Positions 1 to 4,805 of a stretch of 5,389 bases of DNA are shown piece after piece. The notes beneath the pieces are model-generated. The model worked only from the letters and a program-made list of their open reading frames with translations, made no database searches and was not told where the DNA came from. The position numbers and the translations under genes are program-made. Where the stretch lies: NCBI GenBank assembly GCA_030690875.1, contig JAUYFP010000086.1, positions 1 through 5,389 of the forward strand, read 5' to 3'. This DNA is from a bacterium (GTDB lineage Bacteria > Patescibacteriota > Patescibacteriia > UBA1558 > GWA2-36-10). The number at the start of each line of letters is the position of its first letter. Within the stretch, counting starts at the first letter, position 1.

Positions 1-1949
1 TATTCAATATTCAAATGTTCCAATAATGATTCCACTAAGCCTTTGACAGAAAAAAATAAATCTTCGCTTTTTTTTGAGCTAACTTCAAGACCAGTAAGAT
101 ATTTATCTTGCTTAGGTAAAAATTTCTTCTTGCTATTATCAGTATGATAAACGCCTTTGCTTTTTTTATCAAAAACTCTTTCTAGTTCAAAAATTTTAAA
201 ATTATCAAACCAGCGCAAATTCTCCTGAGCTTTAGCAAATAAATTTGGTAAAAGAGAAATATTGAGATAGGCCTGCTCAGGACTCAAAGCATTTTTTACT
301 TTAATATGTTCACTCAAATCAAGGCCTATTTTTTTAGAACAAGCATGATCAGTAAAAGGATAAGTAAAAATCTGATTATAATTCTGCGCCATTGCCAACC
401 ACTTAACGACATCTCTGGCGCCATGAGTAGAGATGTTAATTGTCGGCTTATCCAAAACTACTAACGGTAATTTGTCATCAATATTATCATAGCCATATAT
501 TCTAGCTACTTCTTCCACTATATCCTCAGCAATAGAAATATCCTTAGTGGCTCTAAAACTTGGCACGCGAATAATAAATTTTTTGGCTTTATACTCAACT
601 TCAAACTCCAATCTCTTTAAAATGCTTTTTATTTCTGCAGTGGGAATTATCAGCCCGAACCTCTTATTAATAAGCTCTTCCGGAACTTCCAAAACAATAC
701 TGGCAAAAGGATTATTGTTTACATCAACTAAATCACTAGCCAAATAAGCGTCTGGACAAATAGACAAAATGAGCTCCGCCGCTCTTTTGATGGCTAATTC
801 CGCCAAGACCGGATCGAGCGACTTCTCAAAACGAGCTGAACTCTCACTACGAAGTCCTAAGGCCATAGAAGTGCGGCGAATACTACTAGCTTTAAAATTA
901 GCCGATTCTAATATAATATCCGAGCTATCGTTGCTTATTTCGCTATTTTGACCGCCCATAATACCGGCTAAAGCAATATATTTGCTTTTATCAGCTATCA
1001 TCAGCGCTCCTTCGGGCAATTTTCTACTCTGACCATCCAGAGTAACAAATTTTTCTCCTTTGTTGGCAGTTTTAATTATAATATGATGATCAGCTATTTC
1101 TTTGGCGTCAAAAGCGTGCATTGGCTGTCCCAACTCATACATCACATAATTAGTAACATCAACGATATTATTTATCGGCCGAAGGCCAACAGCGTTTAGC
1201 CTTTTTTGCAACCAAAATGGAGAATTGCCAACTTTGACATTTTTGATAGCTAAGCCAAGATAACGAAAACACTTAGCCTTGTCCTCAACGCTTACCTTTA
1301 ATTTTAATTCATGCTTAATTTTTATTTCCGGTATTTTATAATTAGCTAACTTGAGCTTGTATATGGCTGACAACTCGCGAGCCAAACCGTATTGACCCCA
1401 CAAATCAGGCCGATGATTAATGGATTTATTATCAATATCAATAATGATGTCATTAAAATTTAAAGCAGTAGCCAAAGTCTGACCGATTTTCGGTTTTAAT
1501 TCAGACAAATCCAAAATCTCAGTGACTGACTTCTGAGGAAATAATTCTCCTAGTCCAATTTCCTCAGCTGAGGAAATCATACCATTAGATTCCACGCCTC
1601 TGATTTTAGTTTTTTCCAAAGTTACTAATTCTCCCTGACCGTGCCATTTTATTTTGGCTCCCGGCTTAGCAACAGCCACTAAGATACCTTTACTCAAGTT
1701 AGTGCCACCACAAACTATCTGTTCCGCGCCTTGACCTAAATTGACTTGGCAAACATATAGCCTGTCAGCATCAGGATGTTTGGTTATTTCTTCAATTTTT
1801 CCAATAACAATATTTTCCAAGCTCTTGGCCTGATCAATTATTTTTTCCACTTCAACCGTTGACATAGTCAAAGACAGAGAAATGTCTTTGGCATTCAAGT
1901 CTTTTGGAAGTTTTAACCAATCTTTTACCCAATTAAGTGATAAATACAT
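1..1949 (-). CDS. pheT: Phenylalanyl-tRNA synthetase beta subunit, 3' end outside window
   Basis: PheT pairs with PheS in the (alpha-beta)2 enzyme that charges tRNA-Phe in the cytoplasm; it binds tRNA and removes mischarged tyrosine. I translated 649 codons from ATG 1949-1947 to the window edge without a stop; the family is usually about 800 residues. Domains in order: the N-terminal piece; a tRNA-binding OB fold at about 42-150, with HPDADRL at 58-64 and GMISSAEEIGL at 123-133; the B3/B4 editing region at about 175-390, with INHRPDLWG (177-185), GQPMHAFD (274-281), GIMGG (329-333) and ILES (346-349), so the usual editing signature residues are present; and the B5 domain at about 415-490, ending EDIVEEVARIYGYDNI. 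The catalytic-like core begins after about 500, and the C-terminal anticodon-binding FDX-ACB domain is not in view. No Shine-Dalgarno site precedes the start, which lies 49 nt after the pheS stop, so coupled expression with pheS is inferred. Identification is very secure. Confidence 0.97.
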   Translation of the reverse strand, partial: MYLSLNWVKDWLKLPKDLNAKDISLSLTMSTVEVEKIIDQAKSLENIVIGKIEEITKHPDADRLYVCQVNLGQGAEQIVCGGTNLSKGILVAVAKPGAKIKWHGQGELVTLEKTKIRGVESNGMISSAEEIGLGELFPQKSVTEILDLSELKPKIGQTLATALNFNDIIIDIDNKSINHRPDLWGQYGLARELSAIYKLKLANYKIPEIKIKHELKLKVSVEDKAKCFRYLGLAIKNVKVGNSPFWLQKRLNAVGLRPINNIVDVTNYVMYELGQPMHAFDAKEIADHHIIIKTANKGEKFVTLDGQSRKLPEGALMIADKSKYIALAGIMGGQNSEISNDSSDIILESANFKASSIRRTSMALGLRSESSARFEKSLDPVLAELAIKRAAELILSICPDAYLASDLVDVNNNPFASIVLEVPEELINKRFGLIIPTAEIKSILKRLEFEVEYKAKKFIIRVPSFRATKDISIAEDIVEEVARIYGYDNIDDKLPLVVLDKPTINISTHGARDVVKWLAMAQNYNQIFTYPFTDHACSKKIGLDLSEHIKVKNALSPEQAYLNISLLPNLFAKAQENLRWFDNFKIFELERVFDKKSKGVYHTDNSKKKFLPKQDKYLTGLEVSSKKSEDLFFSVKGLVESLLEHLNIE

Positions 1950-1962
1950 AAATTTAGTTTAA

Positions 1963-1979
1963 ATCGCCCTTTGGGCGAT
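1963..1979 (-). repeat. Intergenic hairpin and heptamer repeat between pheS and pheT
   Basis: The 49-nt pheS-pheT gap (1950-1998) contains a perfect 7-bp stem with a 3-nt loop: ATCGCCC, loop AAA, GGGCGAT on the coding strand. It ends 13 nt before the pheT ATG. What follows is A/T-mixed, not a clean T-run, so it does not look like an efficient terminator; it may be a processing or pausing site. Just after the pheS stop the coding strand reads ACTTGTT ACTTGTA ACTT, a degenerate heptamer repeated about 2.5 times, which also contains the small palindrome GTTAC-TT-GTAAC (1983-1994). Function is unknown. Confidence 0.55.
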
Positions 1980-1998
1980 AAAGTTACAAGTAACAAGT

Positions 1999-3006
1999 TT
2001 AAAACTGACGCAAAAATCTCAAATCACCTGATTCCAAAAGGCGAATATCGTCAATCTTATATTTCATCATTACCAAGCGCGTAAGTCCAAGACCAAAAGC
2101 AAAGCCCGAATATTTATTAGGATCAATTCCGCCGGCAGAAAGTACTTTCGGATGAACCATACCGCAAGGCATAAGTTCTAGCCAACCGGACTGTTTGCAA
2201 ACCGAACAACCAGAGCCATCACAAATGAGGCAACGAATATCCATTTCAAATCCCGGCTCCACAAAAGGAAAAAAACCCGGCCTCAACCTTACTTCTACTT
2301 CTTTGTTAAACACCGCTGAAAGCAAGGCCCGCATCGTAGCAATTAGATTACCGATATTTATATCTTTATCAACCATCAAACCTTCTAACTGATAAAAAGT
2401 ATGCTCATGGCTGGCATCAGTCGCTTCATTTCTAAAAACTCGTCCGGGAAAAATGCCACGAAAAGGCGCGCCGTATTTTTCCAGCATCCTGACTTGTAAA
2501 TTAGAGGTCTGACTTCTCAACAAAAATCCACCCTCCAACCAAAAAGTATCCTGACTGTATCTGTATGGATGATCGTCGGGCGTATTTAAATCAGTAAAAT
2601 TATAATATTCTGATTCAACTTGCGGTCCATCATAAACATTAAAACCCATTTGCTTAAAGGCCTCCTCTACTTCATACTGCACAATTGTCGAAGGATGCAA
2701 ATGACCAAGTTCAGCTCTTTTACCCGGCAAAGTGCTGTCAAAATCTAAAATACTATTTTCCTTGCCTTGGATAATTTGCTCGGCCTTAGAAAAAACTTGA
2801 AGCAATTCGTTTTTTATTTCATTGGCTAATTTCCCCACGCGAGGTTTTTCTTCATCAGCTAAGTCTTTGACATTTTTCAAGAGTCCAGTTAGCTCTCCTT
2901 TTCTACCTAAATATTTGGTTTTTAAATCAGCCAAAAATTTGCTGTCTTTGACATCGCTAATATCTTTGATAACTTTATCTTTTAATTTTTTCAATTCTTG
3001 CTCCAT
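1999..3006 (-). CDS. pheS: Phenylalanyl-tRNA synthetase alpha subunit (class II)
   Basis: PheS carries the catalytic site that activates phenylalanine with ATP and transfers it to tRNA-Phe. The complete protein is 335 residues, normal for bacterial PheS. Residues 1-85 form the charged, helical N-terminal arm that binds tRNA. The catalytic core then shows GFNVYDGPQVE (121-131), the motif 2 region PGRVFRNEATDASHEHTFYQ (187-206), FFPFVEPG and, near the end, motif 3 within GFAFGLGLTRLVMMKY (301-316), with arginine 310. It ends FLRQF, as this family typically does. Four cysteines (259, 262, 267, 270) form CxxC-x4-CxxC just before GWLEL; this occurs in many Firmicute PheS proteins. I chose ATG 3006-3004 because MEQEL matches usual PheS starts and it lies 5 nt after the preceding stop. 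The open frame extends to 3105, but that extra N-terminus is atypical and overlaps the upstream gene. There is no good Shine-Dalgarno site, so translational coupling is likely. Confidence 0.97.
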   Translation of the reverse strand: MEQELKKLKDKVIKDISDVKDSKFLADLKTKYLGRKGELTGLLKNVKDLADEEKPRVGKLANEIKNELLQVFSKAEQIIQGKENSILDFDSTLPGKRAELGHLHPSTIVQYEVEEAFKQMGFNVYDGPQVESEYYNFTDLNTPDDHPYRYSQDTFWLEGGFLLRSQTSNLQVRMLEKYGAPFRGIFPGRVFRNEATDASHEHTFYQLEGLMVDKDINIGNLIATMRALLSAVFNKEVEVRLRPGFFPFVEPGFEMDIRCLICDGSGCSVCKQSGWLELMPCGMVHPKVLSAGGIDPNKYSGFAFGLGLTRLVMMKYKIDDIRLLESGDLRFLRQF

Positions 3007-3011
3007 AAAAA

Positions 3012-3410
3012 TTATTTTAAATCTTTGTTTTGATTGCCTCTGAAAAGTAAAATAACAAACTCCAAAAAAGTGGCAACAAAAACTAAGAGCATTATATTCC
3101 ACCAAGTTAAAACCCGCATCGACTGTAATCCTAAAGCCACTAAAACTACAACGGAAAAAATCAATGCTTGCCTAAACGACTCCATAGCCATAAATCTGGG
3201 CACGCCTCTTTTTTTGTTCCAAAAAGCCCGAAAACAGAAACCCAAAAGTGAAAAAGTACCCAGTAAGCTCAAAAGCAATATTCCATAAAATAACCCAAAA
3301 ACCGTCAAATCGGCTGATTGGGGGTCAAAACTGCTAATAACTATAAAAAAGCCAAGCCACGCTAATATAGTGGCTAGTAGCATAAAAAGATTATAGCTTT
3401 TAACTGTCAT
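3012..3410 (-). CDS. Four-helix membrane protein preceding pheS
   Basis: This 132-residue protein is very hydrophobic, with four predicted membrane helices at about 7-27, 36-61, 80-97 and 102-123. It has no signal peptide and a short charged tail (RGNQNKDLK). Visible landmarks are FDPQSAD (28-34) between helices 1 and 2, the basic loop NKKRG (65-69), SFRQA (78-82) at the entry to helix 3 and LTWWN (101-105) at the entry to helix 4. I recall similar small membrane proteins directly before pheS in CPR genomes, but no function is known to me. The stop lies 5 nt from the pheS start, so it is probably the first gene of the pheST operon. The start is uncertain: AGGAG (3417-3413) is only 2 nt from ATG 3410, GTG 3413 is also in frame, and ATG 3383 would remove 9 residues. 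It is not a recognisable transporter or enzyme. Confidence 0.8.
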   Translation of the reverse strand: MTVKSYNLFMLLATILAWLGFFIVISSFDPQSADLTVFGLFYGILLLSLLGTFSLLGFCFRAFWNKKRGVPRFMAMESFRQALIFSVVVLVALGLQSMRVLTWWNIMLLVFVATFLEFVILLFRGNQNKDLK

Positions 3411-3419
3411 CACTCCTAA

Positions 3420-3448
3420 ATTTTACAAGAAAAACAAACAAAAATCAA
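3420..3448 (-). promoter_or_regulatory. Candidate sigma-70 promoter for membrane protein-pheS-pheT operon
   Basis: On the coding strand TTGATT (3448-3443) and TAAAAT (3425-3420) are separated by exactly 17 nt. They match the consensus -35 hexamer at 4 of 6 positions and the -10 hexamer at 5 of 6. Transcription would start near 3413, almost at the ATG at 3410, giving an mRNA with nearly no leader or favouring the ATG at 3383. The -35 box lies inside the arm of the preceding palindrome. The spacer is T-rich, so the match could be an accident of a terminator T-tract. Confidence 0.4.
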
Positions 3449-3490
3449 CTACGAACCTGCGGAGCAGAGTGGCGAAGGCTTCGTAGTTGA
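3430..3490 (-). terminator. Palindrome with T-tract, likely intrinsic terminator and REP-like repeat
   Basis: A perfect 10-bp inverted repeat (TCAACTACGA at 3445-3454 and TCGTAGTTGA at 3481-3490) extends by one more A-T pair. It encloses about 25 nt that can form smaller stems (TGC-GGA-GCA; CGAA-GGC-TTCG). On the minus strand it runs straight into TTTTTGTTTGTTTTT (3444-3430), the arrangement expected of a rho-independent terminator. It would end the transcript of the 113-residue gene. The branched, G/C-containing interior in an AT-rich setting resembles interspersed REP-type elements; whether it recurs in the genome cannot be seen here. Confidence 0.6.
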
Positions 3491-3548
3491 AACCCATAGT
3501 GAAGCTAAACGTAGCGAGTGATTTTATTGCAAAATACTTTTAGAAGGA

Positions 3549-3580
3549 GGCGAGCTATTGGTTTTTACCTTTAGCTCGCC
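3549..3580 (-). repeat. Strong hairpin in the 3' region of the 113-residue gene
   Basis: GGCGAGCTA (3549-3557) is a perfect 9-bp inverted match to TAGCTCGCC (3572-3580). The 14-nt loop can add GGT/ACC pairs. On the minus strand the stem is followed by TCCTTCT, not a proper T-run, so it would be a weak terminator at best. A second small inverted repeat, TTTGGT/ACCAAA, sits at 3593-3613. Together with the palindrome at 3445-3490 these make the roughly 190 nt after the 113-residue gene unusually structured. No gene is visible in 3414-3639; a non-coding RNA or a long structured 3' UTR are both possible. Confidence 0.45.
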
Positions 3581-3639
3581 ACCGAGGGATGTTTTGGTCT
3601 TATCAGAACCAAACACTGCTTACCAAAATGTTGACTCTT

Positions 3640-3981
3640 CTAAATCTCCGCCAAACAAAGCTCCTCTCTGGTAAGTAGCCGACAAAAGTCGGCAGGAAAA
3701 AACAAGAAAGAGTCGTCAGGAAAATGAGTTGCAAACCAAAGAGCGGCATCGCGACTACTGTAATAAAGAGACAGCCGAGCCCGACAAGCAGGCACAAAGA
3801 ATCCTGTCTCATCTTGAGGATCAATGAGTTTTCTGGTAAATGGGTCAAAAATAAGACTATTTCTTGTTTGAGAAATATCAACAGTGAAAAAACTACAAGC
3901 AACTAAGGCCTCTTGAACCCATGGTGGAACATTACTCTGGATACACGAGACTGGCTCTTGCACAACGATTCTGGTGACCAT
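3640..3981 (-). CDS. Orphan 113-residue protein of unknown function
   Basis: I do not recognise the family. The ATG at 3981-3979 is preceded by GGGAGG with 7-nt spacing, strong evidence that this frame is translated. The product is probably soluble, with no membrane helix or signal peptide. It is rich in aromatic residues towards the C-terminus (FFPADFCRLL) and has five cysteines (13, 29, 66, 100, 109) not arranged as a clear metal site. The middle reads FDPFTRKLIDPQDETGFF (45-62). Hand-counted GC is about 43% over 3661-3960 against about 33% over 4081-4260 in dciA, so it differs from its right-hand neighbour and may have been acquired. A 6-bp hairpin (GCCGAC/GTCGGC, 3678-3693) lies within the coding sequence. 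It appears to be a separate unit, with its own ribosome site and a terminator downstream. Confidence 0.65.
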   Translation of the reverse strand: MVTRIVVQEPVSCIQSNVPPWVQEALVACSFFTVDISQTRNSLIFDPFTRKLIDPQDETGFFVPACRARLSLYYSSRDAALWFATHFPDDSFLFFPADFCRLLTREELCLAEI

Positions 3982-3988
3982 GCTAAAA

Positions 3989-3994
3989 CCTCCC
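3989..3994 (-). promoter_or_regulatory. Strong Shine-Dalgarno site of the 113-residue gene
   Basis: GGGAGG on the minus strand lies 7 nt before the ATG at 3981. It is the only well-spaced, near-consensus ribosome site in the window; pheS, pheT and dciA have none. It decides both frame and start of the 113-residue gene. The other 71-nt gap sequence (3982-4052) is A/T-rich at the dciA end; I see no convincing promoter or terminator in it. Confidence 0.7.
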
Positions 3995-4052
3995 TGTGAA
4001 GTGAACTTGGAAACATTCGTTGTCCTTCTAAAAATATTTTGACTACTAAAAT

Positions 4053-4349
4053 TTAATTTAAAAATTTCAAAGTACTAACTATATTATCGGCAAATTTATT
4101 ATTTAAAATAGCGATAAATTCTTCTTCTTGGCTTTTCATCTGGCCAAACAAATCATCAGACAAGACCGCGATTGTCAAAGCGCCTTCTTTAAAATATATT
4201 GCTCTGGCCTTATCTTGAAAATCCTCGCCAAAAAAATCAACTAACAATTTATTGGCTTCAGCAATTATCAAAGACCCTTGAAGCTGATCTTTTATGCCTT
4301 TCTTTTCCAACGAAGAATTGGCGACATCTTTTATATTAAACCAAGGCAT
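4053..4349 (-). CDS. DUF721 family protein, DciA-like helicase-loading factor
   Basis: The 98-residue protein has the layout of the DUF721 family: an N-terminal helix pair (residues 6-35, including LIIAEANKLLVDFFG), then a strand-rich core KARAIYFKEGALTIAVLSDDL (about 47-67, read in two parts), and a final helix and strand ending IVSTLKFLN. Bacterial DciA proteins in this family bind the replicative helicase DnaB and help place it at the origin; short CPR members keep only this KH-like core. Function here is inferred from the family. The ATG at 4349 lies 2 nt after the DUF559 stop, without a Shine-Dalgarno site, so translation probably depends on ribosomes from upstream. Before the presumed insertion of the DUF559 module it would have lain 6 nt after the helicase stop, so the original partner is probably the nuclease/helicase gene. 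Confidence 0.68.
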   Translation of the reverse strand: MPWFNIKDVANSSLEKKGIKDQLQGSLIIAEANKLLVDFFGEDFQDKARAIYFKEGALTIAVLSDDLFGQMKSQEEEFIAILNNKFADNIVSTLKFLN

Positions 4350-4350
4350 A

Positions 4351-4359
4351 ATTATTTAT
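4351..4359. repeat. Direct repeat, dciA-side copy (possible target-site duplication)
   Basis: ATTATTTAT on the plus strand is identical to 4797-4805. It covers the DUF559 stop codon and the 2-nt gap to the dciA start. The bases just outside the two copies differ, so the match is exactly 9 bp. All bases are A or T, which weakens the case for a true duplication. Confidence 0.6.
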
Positions 4360-4732
4360 CAATAATTTTAATCAAATTTTCAATATTATTTTTAATGTCA
4401 GAATATATTCCTTCCATATTATCAAAAATTTCATGATTCCAATATCTCAAAACTGTAATATTATGATTATTTAAATAGCTTGTCCTACATTGATCATATT
4501 CTTCTGTTTTTTCTTCTGCGTGCTGGCCACCATCAACTTCAATAGCTAATTTTAACTTAGAGCAATAAAAATCTAATATAAATACTCCTACACTATACTG
4601 TCTCCTAAATTTATAGCCCAAAACTTGACCATTTTTTATTTTATCCCATAACAATATTTCCGCTTTGGTCATATTATTACGAAGTTGTTGCCTATATAGT
4701 TTTAAAATTGGATTATTAAATCTATATTTCAT
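4352..4732 (-). CDS. DUF559 domain endonuclease (Vsr-like PD-(D/E)XK fold)
   Basis: The 126-residue protein matches the DUF559 pattern along its whole length: LRNNMTKAEILLWDKIKNGQ (17-36), GYKFRRQ (39-45), FILDFYC (51-57), LAIEVDGGQH (62-71), EYDQCRTSYL (78-87) and ITVLRYWNHEI (92-102). The predicted active-site set is complete: E25, D54, E65, D67 and H71, with R95 and N99 in the usual VLRxWN strand. The family is related to very short patch repair endonucleases, so a DNA-nicking or cleaving activity is inferred; its cellular role is not established. It has no methylase or other restriction partner in the window. The ATG at 4732 lies 7 nt after a palindromic element whose edge supplies a purine-rich AGAGGGGG that could serve as ribosome site. 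The stop overlaps a 9-bp direct repeat and is 2 nt from the dciA start. Confidence 0.88.
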   Translation of the reverse strand: MKYRFNNPILKLYRQQLRNNMTKAEILLWDKIKNGQVLGYKFRRQYSVGVFILDFYCSKLKLAIEVDGGQHAEEKTEEYDQCRTSYLNNHNITVLRYWNHEIFDNMEGIYSDIKNNIENLIKIIDK

Positions 4733-4796
4733 GCTTTTTATACCCCCTCTTTCTCCCCCTAAATTAGGGGGAGATGTCCGCGAGGACAGTGGGGGT
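4360..4796 (-). mobile_element. Candidate inserted module: palindromic element plus DUF559 gene
   Basis: The 437 bp between the two 9-bp repeats contain the palindromic element and the DUF559 gene, with almost nothing else. Deleting the module and one repeat copy restores a compact junction: upstream stop TAA, six bases ATAATT, then the dciA ATG. There is no recognised transposase, and the dciA-side end has no matching terminal inverted repeat. The DUF559 stop codon would come from the target sequence. The inference of mobility rests on the duplication, the clean reconstructed junction and the pairing of a nuclease with a structured repeat. Confidence 0.4.
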
Positions 4797-4798
4797 AT
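4740..4798 (-). repeat. Three-stem palindromic element before the DUF559 gene
   Basis: The 59 nt fold as a three-way junction. The outer stem is ATACCCCC (4740-4747) with GGGGGTAT (4791-4798), 8 bp. The first inner hairpin has a 10-bp stem (4752-4761 with 4765-4774, loop AAT). The second has a 5-bp stem, TGTCC/GGACA (4775-4788), with loop GCGA on the plus strand, a GNRA tetraloop. Almost every base is used. Two C5 and two G5 runs allow alternative pairings. I recall similar CCCCCT/AGGGGG interspersed elements near DUF559 genes in other uncultured bacteria, without being able to check. It starts 3 nt after the stop codon of the upstream gene. A terminator role is unlikely because no T-run follows in either direction. 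Confidence 0.85.
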
Positions 4799-4805
4799 TA
4801 TTTAT
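4797..4805. repeat. Direct repeat, helicase-side copy (possible target-site duplication)
   Basis: This is the second ATTATTTAT copy. It covers the stop codon of the nuclease/helicase gene and directly abuts the C5/G5 outer stem of the palindromic element, so both edges of the intervening 437 bp are defined by the pair. Confidence 0.6.

Noticed and set aside
547..951. Plus-strand open frames opposite pheT
   Set aside because: They are antisense shadows; the minus frame is continuous and matches PheT domain by domain.
3007..3105. N-terminal extension of PheS by 33 residues
   Set aside because: It overlaps the membrane protein gene in another frame, is unlike PheS N-termini, and MEQEL at 3006 is a normal family start.
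3423..3497. 24-codon minus-strand frame beginning MGFNYEAF
   Set aside because: It is the palindrome and its T-tract read as protein, with no ribosome site.
3558..3674. 38-residue plus-strand frame behind AAGGAGG with a TTG start
   Set aside because: The apparent ribosome site is next to and partly in a hairpin arm, the frame is antisense to the 113-residue gene's end, and the product has no recognisable features.
3678..3693. GCCGAC-AAAA-GTCGGC hairpin as a terminator
   Set aside because: It lies inside the 113-residue coding sequence and has no T-run after it.
3603..3902. Hydrophobic open frame of about 99 residues in another frame over the 113-residue gene
   Set aside because: It would start with TTG and has no ribosome site, while the overlapping frame has GGGAGG at ideal spacing.
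3414..4056. Target duplication around the 113-residue cassette (AAATTTTAG against AAAATTTAG)
   Set aside because: The two sequences are not identical and both are low-complexity A/T, so no duplication can be supported.
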